In this document: positions 49,024-61,889 of the stretch, one piece after another
Layout of the letters: each line of letters opens with the position of its first letter
Numbering within the stretch: position 1 is the first letter of the stretch
From: Planococcus citri
Lineage: Eukaryota > Arthropoda > Insecta > Hemiptera > Pseudococcidae
Assembly: GCF_950023065.1 (NCBI RefSeq)
Contig: NC_088677.1
Coordinates: 34,245,230 to 34,309,229, forward strand
DNA: 64,000 nt
Direction of reading: 5' to 3'
Notes under the pieces: generated by a model
Told to the model about the DNA's origin: nothing
The model's input: only the letters and a program-made list of their open reading frames with translations
Databases searched by the model: none
Position numbers and translations under genes: made by a program

Positions 49024-52000
49024 TTATTTCTGTAAATTTATCGAATTCATATTCATTTGCGTGAATTCGTTGACGACTTCGGTGAACGTTCGATCATTTT
49101 CATTGTCTTCAGTGTCCCTCATTTCTTCATTTAATCGTCCTAATCTTAATCTGTAATAAATAATACCATTTAAAAGAACCATCCTTGAACGAACTTTAAT
49201 TTAAAAGAAGCAAGCCATAATGAATTGTACTGACAAAGTAACAATATCCGCATTTGTTTCTCTCACAGCGACATCCAACGGACTCAAATCATCGATATCT
49301 TTCAAATGTTGATCAGCTTTATGTTTCAATAGTAAACTAACTTGAGACGTATGATCTAAATAAAAAAATTAGTTGAAAACTTGAAATAATGAACACCGAA
49401 CAATATCCTATTTTTGTAAATTGACTTACTCAAAGATGTGGCCAGATACAATGGAGTTTTAGAATCCGCATCTTGAACATTTATTTTAGCCGAATTAAGT
49501 AGAAGATATTCGCAAGCCATAACGGATCCCTAAACCATTTCCACATTACAGCAAATAAATTCAAAGTTCAAGGTGATAAATTAGAAAACTTACACTCTTG
49601 ACTGCTTGATGAAGAGCTACTCGATTTCCATCTTCAACATTGATCCAGTTCGGATCAGCACCGGCAGCGAAAGCATGGCACATCACAGGTAAATTATGCG
49701 CACCCGATGCTCGATACAGCAGCAAGTTCGGGCTGAGCTTAGATATGTCTTCTTCGGCCACTAAAAGAAAACAAAATCGCAAAAAATGATAACATGAAGA
49801 ATGTGTATCCTTAATACGAATTTCTGAAATAAAAGACACTTTACCATCTTCACTAGTAACTGAATCGTCGTCACTACTGACAAATATAGGCGCCTCTGGT
49901 AAATGCTCGTTGATATTCGCTCCGAAAACTAATATTGATTTTTCACTACCAGATGACTGTCTATCTTCTTTAGTATCATTTGATTTTGAAGATTGTTTTT
50001 GAGGTCTACGACGCAATTTACGTACGCTCCACTTTCTAGCTACTTCTTTTCGCGCTGGGTTATTGTTGTTGTGATTCTGAACAGCAGGACTCCCGTTGAT
50101 GCTTTTAACGAACGATTTTTGAATGTATTTCGCCTTAATCCACGCTTCGCGAATGCCACTAAAATAGAAATAACAAAAATTATATTTTTGTGCGCAAAAA
50201 AACTACTATTATTAAGTCATGGAATGTAAAAACCTTTTGCATTTAGGATAAGCTCGCGTTACGTTTTCAGGAACATTTTTTTCGTATATTTCGTTGACGA
50301 TGTCGTTACCTAGCTCAGCCATTACTTTCAAAATTTCCAATTCCCAATCGTCTAATTTCAATGAACGAACTTTACTGTATTGAACTCCTAGACCACGATG
50401 AACGCCGCAACACTCTGTACACACGATACAGATATAAGTATTGAATCAATGATGAAATAATTTGATTGCAATAAATTTTGGAGAAATTTACCAATGCATA
50501 ATGTGATTCCTAAATTGATACTGGCCCAACAAGGATTTGAATCTCCACAATCACAGCATTTATCATTTCCTGGTATTTTCTGTAGCATTTCCCATACTCT
50601 ATAATTTTAATTATTAAATTAAACTGTTTCCATACTTCAAACCATTGATATTATGTAAACATCACACTTTCGTACTTTGGTTTTTGCGATTGAGGTATAC
50701 TTTCCAATAGATTATTATTCGATTGTTTTTGACACTCTTCAGACGAATTAAGGCTATGAGAATTGCCTTGTATTGCCGAACCAATACCTTGTTGCAGAGC
50801 TTTAATCCATGTTTGATACATTTGTTCGGTATCAGCTTGCAGCATGTGGCTTCTACATATAAAACAATGACAATTTATAAGTAAAACCATTATTAAAAAA
50901 CACCTAGGTACGTGTCTTTGTTAGCTTGAGAATCTTACTTCGAAGGGGAAAGGATTTCGAAACAAAATCGTCGATCAAACTCAGCGGAAACCGGTCGTAC
51001 AGTACACAGTTTTAGATCCTCTTCCATAACGGTAACATCGTCTCCTAATGACGAGTAATTAAGAAAATGAAAAGAATACACTGGTATTTGAAATTAATTC
51101 ACAGAATTTCAATAAACAAACCTGTTCTTTTTCTATACAAAAGCTGGTTGTTAGTCAAATAAAACCATCTTCTGTTCCAAGTTTTAAACGCGTTCGATGA
51201 TCTTTTGAAAAGGTATCCTTCCATTAAATAACCACCATCCGGACGATTTTTTTCATCATTATCGTAAGTACTAACGTGATTATGGTAACTTCCAAATTGC
51301 TTCTCAATTTTAGAATTTTCTTGTTGCATGTCACCTATTTCGTTGTCTAATTCATTCATAAACGAACCAATCTCTCCGAAGAGATCATAACCTTGATGAA
51401 AATATGTATTGCAAGCTCTCAAATAGGATGATAACTGCGAGAAAAAAAACCATAAAACAATTAATTCGAAGAGTTGACCATAAATATGGTAATAAAATGA
51501 TTAAACATTCATTACCGCAGCCATGAGCTCGGGTTTTTTCTTCATGTTCAACATTGTGACTGAACGTACATGGTCCAAAGCTGTGTGCCTGAAGCACGTA
51601 CGAGATGCTGCTAACACGTTATCAATTTCTTCCACTTCTTGGGGACGTGATTTTGAAGCTTGAGCATTTCGTAACAAAGAAGAGTCGTAGTCGCTGGATA
51701 CTTTTTCGAAATGATGATGGGATTCTTTGCAAGCTTTAATGTTACTGTACGACAAGAACAACAAAGAAACGCCAAAATGAATAACGTTATAATATCAACG
51801 GTTCGTACGGAAAAGATTTTAAATTACGTACTCTTTTAAAAACGAACTAAAATTATTCAATATTGTTTTGGCGGCTTGTTCCAATAATATGTTTTGAAAT
51901 TTGTTCATGTCGTGGAACACATCGATGATCTTGGAGAAATTTTTCTTCGACTTCTGATCGTTTTTGAAACACAGAGCCATCTCCCATAAGCTATTGGTAA

Positions 52001-52323
52001 ATTGAGACTGCTGATTTGCATAATTTTTGCCACTGTCTATCATGGATGAGCACATCTTTATCACCTAAAATTACATAAAAATTAGTTCATGTTCAAAATC
52101 AAATATATACTAGAAGCAAAACAAAAAAATTCACTCACTTTTTCGAGTCGTTGTTCGAGTATTTCTATTTCAGATTCTTGATTTTCAATGAGTGTTCTGA
52201 AACATAGTTCGAATAATAATACAATTGAAATTTAATGAAAGCTTTCGATGAGGGATTAGGTAAGATGGTTTACCTGAAACGAGGAGAATCTTGAAAACAA
52301 TCATCTATTTCCGGAGGAATCAT
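49024..52323 (-). CDS. CenB1A: Arf-GAP with BAR, PH and ankyrin repeats (ACAP/centaurin beta)
   Basis: Stimulates GTP hydrolysis on Arf-type GTPases at curved endosomal or plasma membranes. Fourteen exons: 52323-52274, 52196-52139, 52064-51832, 51744-51516, 51434-51122, 51044-50939, 50852-50668, 50596-50492, 50414-50234, 50158-49845, 49760-49594, 49529-49430, 49355-49235, 49150-49024. The joined frame is 762 aa, normal for ACAPs. A BAR region with CFQDSPRFR fills residues 1 to about 250. The PH domain begins [20 protein letters not shown] near 259. The Arf-GAP zinc finger has Cys 405, 408, 425 and 428 and the arginine finger Arg433 (GVHRGLG). A polar Ser/Asn-rich linker is at about 490-590, then ankyrin repeats at about 592-720. 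The splice before [10 protein letters not shown] (50596) is the least certain. It is head-to-head with the RTN4IP1-like gene, 1.1 kb apart. Confidence 0.95.
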
Positions 52324-53463
52324 TTTGATCACTTTAACTAGGCGAGTGAAATGTTATCAAACTACGCTTCGATGAGTAATTTCTTCACTAGCTTATAACA
52401 GCAATATTTTTCATGGGTGCATTATACATTGCACACATATTAACTAAATATCAACAAGAAATGTAATATTAGAATAATAAAAAATGACACATCACTTTAA
52501 AAAAAATTCACATGGGTAAGAAAAATCAATTAATAATGAGTGAAATAGTAAAATTCAACTTACAAATTTCATCAACTATTTTTCGTGAACTGAGAACCAA
52601 CTGTTGATCGCGTCTCTCCACAACTTCCGTGCGGATGAGATCATACTTCTTAGGAAATATCTTCGTATAAATAACCTCCTAGACTCGAGCCTCAGTTCGC
52701 AATTCTTTGTGGAAGGTTCACCGCGTTTTCGCGACTCAATATTGAGTATTCATATTTTGTTATGATTGGGTTGTCAATGATTAATTAACGCGTAAAAACT
52801 TCATAACATCAACGTGTTAATCATCATAGAACAAAAATGATATCACAGAAAATTGGATAACTACTGAAAATCGTGATAAATTATTGAAAAATAACTATTA
52901 AACTCATCTCAACGCATCGTAACCAATGCACAATAAATTTCTCTGCGTCGGTTTATCCGATTCAAATTTCAAATTAATCAAATTTTCATTAATTAAATTT
53001 CTAAATGAGTGACCAATACATACATAAACAACAACAACAATAAAACAAAAAAAAACTGATGAACGTATAAGTCGATAGTCGATACTTTTGAAAATCGATG
53101 TAACATCGATATCGACATTTCATAAAATCGAAATATCGAGATTTTATTGATAATGATAAAAAATAATGATAAAAATCCGCATAAATTTTTGATCACTAAA
53201 AATTGCTGGAAAATGTCGTAGAAATTTAAATTGTGATCGATTTCTTAAATGTTTAGCTAAAATTAATAATGTGTTGATCCACATCTAGTCATTGCATAGT
53301 AGTTAGTAATTAATGTACGTAATATTTTCAATGAATTTTTTGTATCCGCAATCCATTTATAGTTACCCTGCGAAGCTCTGTAAATCATCAATCATGTGTA
53401 CCTGAACCTGAACACTCTTCTGCAATCTCTTCGAAAACTACCTAGAGGCAACAACTGAAAAAT

Positions 53464-55628
53464 ATGGAGGATTTAGTCTGCTATTTATCCCAATTCACTG
53501 ATTATTTACTTGTAAGAACAATAATACATATGTACCTAACTCGAATAGAACTATAGATATGTGTTTGGTGTATGTACCTGACAAGCTACTGGTCTACGAG
53601 GACGTAGGTGTATTTAGGTAATCAAATCGATATTTCTTTTTTTCAGAATCAAATCATAATCCTGAAGCATGAAGCAAATACAACTCTTGAAAGCTGTTTG
53701 CGTGAGACGAGAGATATGGTTGTCTATGTATCGTCAAACACATCCATTGAAACCTTACTTACTAACATTCAAAATCATTTGAATCAGCTATACTTACAAT
53801 TGATAATTATTCCATATCAAAACTCGTTCTATGTTCCAAATGGTGTCAATCATTTACGAAATTTTTCGTACTCCATTCGACTATGTGAGTATTACTGAAA
53901 ATAACGAATTTACAGTTCATATATCAAATTTATCTATAAATAATTTGTCCGTATCCCGGTGAATTTACAGGGAATAGAAGCCATGCTGTAGCTGGACTTG
54001 CTGGGTTTTTCGTTGGAGGTTGTTTATTCACCTTGTTAGGTCAGCATTTATTCACTCGAACGAAGTACTTAGCTCCTATGAGAGCTGTGGTGGCGAAAAA
54101 TGACAGAGGAGTGCAGGCAAGTGTTATTGGAACAGTTTTTGATTCATCTTTTAAATTCAATAATAATCCTTATTCTTCTCATTCGTATATGGCAGGGCAT
54201 TAATTATTTCGAAGAGGCTTCTATTCCTCTTCTAAGTAACGCTGATGAAGTTCTGATTCACGTGAAAGCTGGTTCTTTAGATCCTATTGATATTCAGATT
54301 GCTCTAGGACATGGAAAAGTTTTAAGAGAACTGTTCAACAATAATGTCTTGGTTCGTATCGGTTTTTCCAAGTTAATTTTGTGAATTATTGTTGAACTTA
54401 TGTCTCTTCAATGTAAATATTGTCGTTGTAGAAAAAACGAAACGATTATCCCATTATTTTGGGTCGTGACTGCGCCGGAGTAATTGTTGAAATAGGCCAA
54501 AATGTAAAAAAATTCGAGGTTGGTGACGAAGTTTGGGCAGCTGTACCGTATTGGATGACTGGTACTTTAGCTGAGTATGTAGCTGTAAAAGAATGTTTTG
54601 TGGCTCACAAACCCGAAAGATTAGACTTCTTCGACGCTGCCTCCCTTCCATACTCTGGTTGTATCGCTTTAGATTGTGTGAAAAATCGAGCAGGAATCGT
54701 TGATTCGTGCATTGGAAGAGGGAAAAGGTATTGTAATAATCTGTCCAACAGGATTGCTACCTAAAAATATGCATAACTCGAAGGATATTTCTTTATTGGC
54801 ACAGGGTACTAGTTCATGCCGGAAATACTGCCATCGGCTGTATTATTATCCAGTTGTGTTCCATTTATAATGTTAGTATAACGACATCGTGTATGTCTCA
54901 AGCTGTAAATAAAATGTTGGATGCCGGTGCCCAAAGCATATTGCTTTTAGACCACATGAGCCCAGATTTACCGCAATCTAGACGGTAAATATTACGAAAT
55001 GAAGCGAATGTTGAATCATAATCATTGTTTATAAGTCATTACTAATTATTATTTCATTTCTTTTCTATTCCAGTTACGACATTGTGTTCAATACTGTAGG
55101 CTCAGCAGCTGAAGAATTTTGCGTCAATATGGTGAGAAATGATGGCTTATTAATAAATGCATCTTCCGAATATTATATACCTCAAGATTGGGATGGATAT
55201 TTGTTGTGTAAAATTTATTCATTTTGGTTGAAAATCCTTCAGGTAAATCTTCATTTGTTGTTATATGTATTCTTTTCATGAAAACTTTATTCATATGTAA
55301 GTGTATTGACCGTATTTACTTTTTCAATAGAAATGTGGAGTCAATTTATGGAAAGATGTGCCGCTGAATTCTAGCATATTGGACGAATTAAGCGAACTTG
55401 TAAATGAAGGGAGACTGTATCCAGTCACCGATAGTGTATTCAAAGTGAAGTCTTGTGAAAGAGCATTCTGGTTTCTCAATTCAACCAAAGTAGTCGGAAA
55501 ACCTGTGATATATTTTAAGTGAGCATCAAAATCTGTTATACGTATTATTTGTTTATTCAATTGCTATTTTTTATTCTACCAAAATGGTTATATTTTCTAG
55601 TACGCATGGAGATACTGGGTTCAATTAA
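53464..55628 (+). CDS. RTN4IP1: RTN4IP1-like quinone-oxidoreductase-type reductase
   Basis: Medium-chain dehydrogenase/reductase related to mitochondrial reticulon-4-interacting protein 1, which in mammals acts in coenzyme Q synthesis. Exons: 53464-53511, 53647-53884, 53971-54116, 54196-54351, 54432-54727, 54805-54984, 55074-55242, 55331-55518, 55601-55628; the joined frame is 482 aa. Family marks are ILGRDCAGVIVEIG, FEVGDEVWAAVPYW, GTLAEYV and AASLPYSG. The N-terminal ~135 residues are an extension with a Gly-rich hydrophobic stretch (AGLAGFFVGGCLFTLLG, about 103-119), absent from the human protein as I know it, before the usual MRAVVAK start of the fold. The nucleotide-binding loop reads VHAGNTAIG instead of an A-x-x-G-x-x-G pattern. 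Intron 3 begins with GC (CAG|GCAAGT, 54117). The donor after 54351 and the short last exon are the weakest calls; without the last splice the frame ends at TGA 55520-55522. Confidence 0.85.
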
Positions 55629-55798
55629 TTCATTTTTATCTGAATTGGGGGAATGAAACGTCGTCGTGGTTTTTCCAAAGAATAACAACGATTGACCTTT
55701 GGAATTGAAGTAACGTAGGTTAAACCTCATTCAAGATAATGATCTCATCTCTGTTGTAGTTTAGGTAGATAATAGATTATTGTAAAATTATAGCATTT

Positions 55799-55804
55799 AA
55801 TAAA
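55799..55804 (+). terminator. Candidate poly(A) signal of the RTN4IP1-like gene
   Basis: AATAAA about 170 bases after the TAA at 55626-55628. Further AATAAA hexamers on this strand lie near 56180 and 56211, running up to the 3' end of the convergent FARS2 gene, so the two transcripts may overlap. Confidence 0.45.
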
Positions 55805-56218
55805 TCTCGAAAAAACCGTTGTAAATGTAGGGATAATACATTATGCTTTTATTACTTATAGTAGTTAATATGGACTTAGATGCTTTGTGTGTTTGAAATT
55901 TTACTTCCCCCTTCCTTAATTTTTAACAAAGTCTTAATTGTTTTATCGTTTGGATTTTTATTTAGGTAATGATACGAAATACAAAAAGTGATTGTACTAT
56001 AATAAGTAGTGACCAAAGATATATTCTGTAATGATTATTTATATACGTGGAGGTTTCCTCATTTTCCAATGATTGTTGAAATTTTAATTCGTAATCATGA
56101 ACAACACTTTGTGATCAATGTGTGTAATACGTATCAGAAAAAATTTCGCTATGAAACTTGATGTAATGGTGTTATGAAAAATAAATCATTTTCTATGCGA
56201 GTATTTCTTTAATAAACA

Positions 56219-56224
56219 TTTATT
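56219..56224 (-). terminator. Candidate poly(A) signal of FARS2
   Basis: TTTATT on the plus strand, AATAAA on the minus strand, only 15 bases after the FARS2 stop codon at 56241-56239. This implies a very short 3' untranslated region if it is used. Confidence 0.5.
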
Positions 56225-56238
56225 GAAAATTTTCAATT

Positions 56239-57924
<1,686 letters not shown>

Positions 57925-58430
57925 CTTGCATGAAAAATAAATTGAATTTTTAGATGAAGTTGAAAATGTCTTAATACTAGAAATTATATCTCACTTATTT
58001 TCATACTAATGAAAGTCACATTATATACATTTTAAAAAGCAAAATCAAATTTTTTATTTTTTCGAAGAATTTTTCAAATTTTGATAAGAATCTCTTTTTA
58101 TCAATTTTTTATTCGTCATTTTTTGTTTTCATCACTCAAACGACATCTGCATAACTTTCACCGTACTATAATTTTCCCCTTGCATCTCACTTGAACCTCC
58201 ACTCACCCTCCCATCACCGGCTTTCCAGTGTCATTTTTGTTTTGGTTGAGAAATGTGGATACATTCCGCGTACCGCGTTTCGGATTCGGAAGCCATATTT
58301 ATCTTGTGATATATGCATTTTTTATATTATTAGACTAATATTATGTTATTAATCGTTTGAAACGATATAATTAATATAATTTTACGTGTTTGACGAAAGT
58401 TGATTGGATTTTTCAACGTATATATTTCAA
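57925..58430. promoter_or_regulatory. Presumed shared FARS2/DEK promoter region and DEK 5' exon
   Basis: About 0.5 kb between the FARS2 start codon and the end of an untranslated DEK exon. The exon end is set by the donor TTTCAA|GTAAGT at 58431. It would join the acceptor TTTTCAG at 58760-58766, ten bases before the DEK ATG. No TATA box was identified. The promoter role is inferred from the head-to-head layout. Confidence 0.45.
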
Positions 58431-58776
58431 GTAAGTGTACTTACAGCGAAAGTTTCTTAATAAATTGTCAAAATGGCGGGAATATGCTTCCGTGTAATGA
58501 TTTGTTTTGATATGGAAGCTCTGTTGAAGCGAATTTTCGATGTATTTTTATCGAACTATACTCTTTTCGGCGCATATTGAAAGAATGATGCGTTTTTAAA
58601 GATGATTAACCTCAAGTTTAATTCTATTCTTGAAGGGAATGAGAGCGTCCAGTGCTACAGTAAAATAAATATTTTTATCTGTACTTATTTTACGGAGCAA
58701 CTTTCGTTGCACATGAAATAAACACTGGTAGTTTAATTACATCTATGCCTATGCGTTTATTTTCAGATATATAGCA

Positions 58777-61114
58777 ATGAGCGAGAAGAAAGAAGTAGAA
58801 GGTGGATCGAAAGCTGACGACAGCAAGGAAAAGGAATTAGTCGATGAGAAAAAGACGAAATCTAAAAAAGGGAGTACCTCGAAAAAAGCGAAACAGAATA
58901 ATGCAGTAGAAGAAACCAATGACGATTCTAAAGAGCCATCTTCCTCAGAAAAGGAAACTACTGCTGAGGCACCGAAGACTAAGAAAGCTTCGAAAAAGTC
59001 CAAAGAAACCCAGAACGGCGATGAGGAGCAGGAGGAATTAGATGATGATGTCGAAGTCAAAAAGAAAAGTATGATTGCATTGTTTTAATTTTCAGTATTA
59101 CCAGTGATCATGTTTTTTTAAATGCATATGTTTATTTTTAAAGTTCCTTTGCTCGACCAGCCACCGATTATCGAAGGAAGTCGAGTACGTACCTGTGTTT
59201 TAAAACCTCCAGCTCCTGAGCCTAAGCAAGTTGTCGACGTTCCCGCTGGAAAAGGAAAACCTTTGGGTAAAATTCCTATCGTCAATCAAAGACTGAAGGT
59301 AGGCCTGTTTCAAAAGTAATTCCAGTGTGAAATTTCACTGGTTTAGATTTCAAATTTGAACATTTTTTATTTACATCTTGTATTTAATTTTCAGCGTTTA
59401 AGAATCACAACAATAAAGAATTTACATCGATTAATATTCGGTCGTATTGGGAAAATTTCGTTAGTACTTTCCAATATTCAAAAGTTCAAAGGTTTTCCTT
59501 TTGCCGAAGACTCCGACGACTATAACAGAAAAGCGACCGCACTTAACAAGTTAGTCTGAACTTGGTTAGCGATCTTAATTAACGTACCTAATGAATTCCT
59601 TCTAACTTGTGTAATTTTATTACTTTCAGACTGCATATGGATGAACTGAAAGAGTTGGTTTTCTCTTTCGATTTAGATATGAAGCTCAAAAAGAAAGACG
59701 AATGTGCCAAAGAAATTTTGAACTTCCTAGTTTCGCCCAAAACTTCCGAAAAGACTCAGAATGCTTTTATTAGCCATCCGAAAAGAAAAGCTACGAAACG
59801 GAACTATTTCGATGCGTAATATTTTCATGTTCTTATTATCGTACAATGTAATCGAGTACTTGATGAATTAGGAAGAAATAATTCTTGTTGTTTGTAGTGA
59901 TGTGGATGATGCAGATAATAAGAAACGAAAGAAGCCTAAACCTGCCGCAGAAGCGAAAAAAGAAAAATCTTCGGAAGATGATGAAGCAGCTAAGACAACA
60001 GCGAAGTCTTCGAAAGCAAATGAAAAAAGTCCCAAAGCTGATGAAGCGTCGGAGAAAAATGATGATCAGGATAATAGTAATGTAAGCAGTTACTACTATT
60101 CCAGTAGCGATGGTATTTCAATATTCAACTTCTCTCATTGATTAATTTTGCAGGAATTGAAGAAACCGGCCAAAAAACGCAAACGTAATCAAATAATCGA
60201 AGAAGAAGATAATAAAAAAACTAAACAAGATGAAAAATCCGATGGCGAAGAGGACGAATCCGAAGAGGGAAACGCCGCAACTGCCGCAAGTGATTCACAA
60301 TCTCCAAAAAAAAACGCCAGCAAAAAGGATAAGCTGAGTGTAAGAAACCGTTGTAAAATTACCTGTACTTAGTTTCTTATTTCATTTTACTTTTTTTTCT
60401 TTTTTTTTTTGGTTTCCAAATTTTCATTATGATTTGTTTTATTTTTTTTTCTTTCTATTCTGGGATGGAAAACATTAACGTACCATTTTGTTTTGTTTTA
60501 TTATGATTTTCAATGCACAAGTATGCGTATCAAATATTTGATTTAACCATTAAATAAGCAATGTAAAAATTGGTGTCGGTGATTAAAAAGTTAGAACCGG
60601 ATGATAAAGGGGTTAAAAAAGAAGTTCTGTGTATTTTTGTATCGAAATGTGAATCCATTTATGCACAGAGTTATTTCGCGAAATAGTATTTTATAATGAA
60701 TTGTCGTGTAACGTTCACATGGAATTGTAGGATGAAGAATTGACAATTTTCTTAAAGAGAGTTTTAGCCGATTTAAATTTGGAGAATACTACAATGAAGA
60801 CTGTATACAATTTAATTAGTTCCGAGTACCCGACGTACGACTTTTCCCAGAAAAAACGTTTCATCAAAGGTGTCGTTAAATCGGTAAGATAAGAATGCCG
60901 GTAACTAACGATTCGTGGTTTTCATAGTTATTTTTTTTTCTTAGACGATTTAACCGGGTTTGGTTTTGGATTAATATGTAATTATTGATACGCATATTTA
61001 GCATTTTTTCGTAGATCGTTTAAATTTCAACTACTGTCGCATTTTCTCAGTTTTCATGTTTTCAAGTCCATCTTGTCTAATGGGTTGTTTTACATTTTCA
61101 GCTAATCCAGTAAC
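58777..61114 (+). CDS. DEK: DEK chromatin-associated protein
   Basis: A nuclear DNA- and histone-binding protein that shapes chromatin and affects splicing. Exons: 58777-59068, 59144-59298, 59395-59549, 59630-59815, 59898-60081, 60154-60339, 60731-60883, 61103-61114; 440 aa. A Lys/Glu/Ser-rich acidic-basic start (about 1-95) is followed by the pseudo-SAP/SAP DNA-binding region (IPLLDQPPIIEG; GKGKPLGKIPIVNQRLKRLR; NLHRLIFGRIGKI; KGFPFAEDS; LNFLVSPK, about 97-250). A long low-complexity charged linker (about 265-385) comes next, then the DEK C-terminal helical domain (DEELTIFLKRVLADLNLENT to YPTYDFSQKKRFIKGVVKS). The last coding exon is only four codons (LIQ, stop), chosen because the human protein ends in a similar ELIS; reading through instead gives VR and TAA at 60890-60892. 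AATAAA at 61552-61557 is a likely poly(A) signal. Confidence 0.95.
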
Positions 61115-61551
61115 ATGTTCGTTCAGTTTCAGTACATGCCTACATGGATATTGGAACGTTCATTAGATGAATTAAGTACCTTTCTTTTCTTTTCGCACGT
61201 AGAGTAGCTTTTTCAGTTTTCATTTCATGTGTGCGTATGTTTAAGAATTTCATTTGTTATATTTTCGATTTAAATTTATACTATGTGTTAGAAATTATCG
61301 AATTTTAGTATTGTTTTTCCTCTTCCTTTCCCCCCTTTTTTAAAAAAACTTGACCTGTTCTCTTTATTTCCTACCTTGATATCTTAATTTTATACAGCGG
61401 TATACCATATTATTATTTTTATTATTTTACATAACATATTAGGTACCTAAGTAGTAGGTATTGATTATAAAACCTTGATTGTATATAAGCCCGATATTGG
61501 CCAAAAATTGGATTTATTTTTTTTTTGTTTTTGAAAGTTGAAAACTTCTGC

Positions 61552-61557
61552 AATAAA
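61552..61557 (+). terminator. Candidate poly(A) signal of DEK
   Basis: AATAAA about 440 bases after the DEK stop and about 330 bases before the MAPK15/ERK7 start codon on the same strand. It is well placed to separate the two genes. Confidence 0.45.
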
Positions 61558-61889
61558 ATTTATTGTGTATTATAACTTTTAATTTCTATTTTCTTATGAC
61601 ATGGAACTTGCATTACATGTGGAGTAATCTTCGTCAACTTGAGCAATAATAAAATCACTTTGTTATAAGATACGATAAGTCAACGCAATTATTGCTATAG
61701 CTCGTTACTTCTCGATTATAATTCTTTTACACCTATCCACCTTTGAATAGTCAAGGAAACAAATTCTTGAATGCGATGTTTGGGATTACCAAGGTAACAA
61801 AAAAAACAATTATTTTTCTCAGATGAAAGCATGTATTCGTTGAGAAATCGACAGTTCATTTATTCGGTGGCAATGTTCGGTATTTAATT

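Noticed and set aside
58749..59060. 103-codon Ser/Phe-rich frame on the minus strand
   Set aside because: It is the antisense shadow of the Lys/Glu/Ser-rich first coding exon of DEK.
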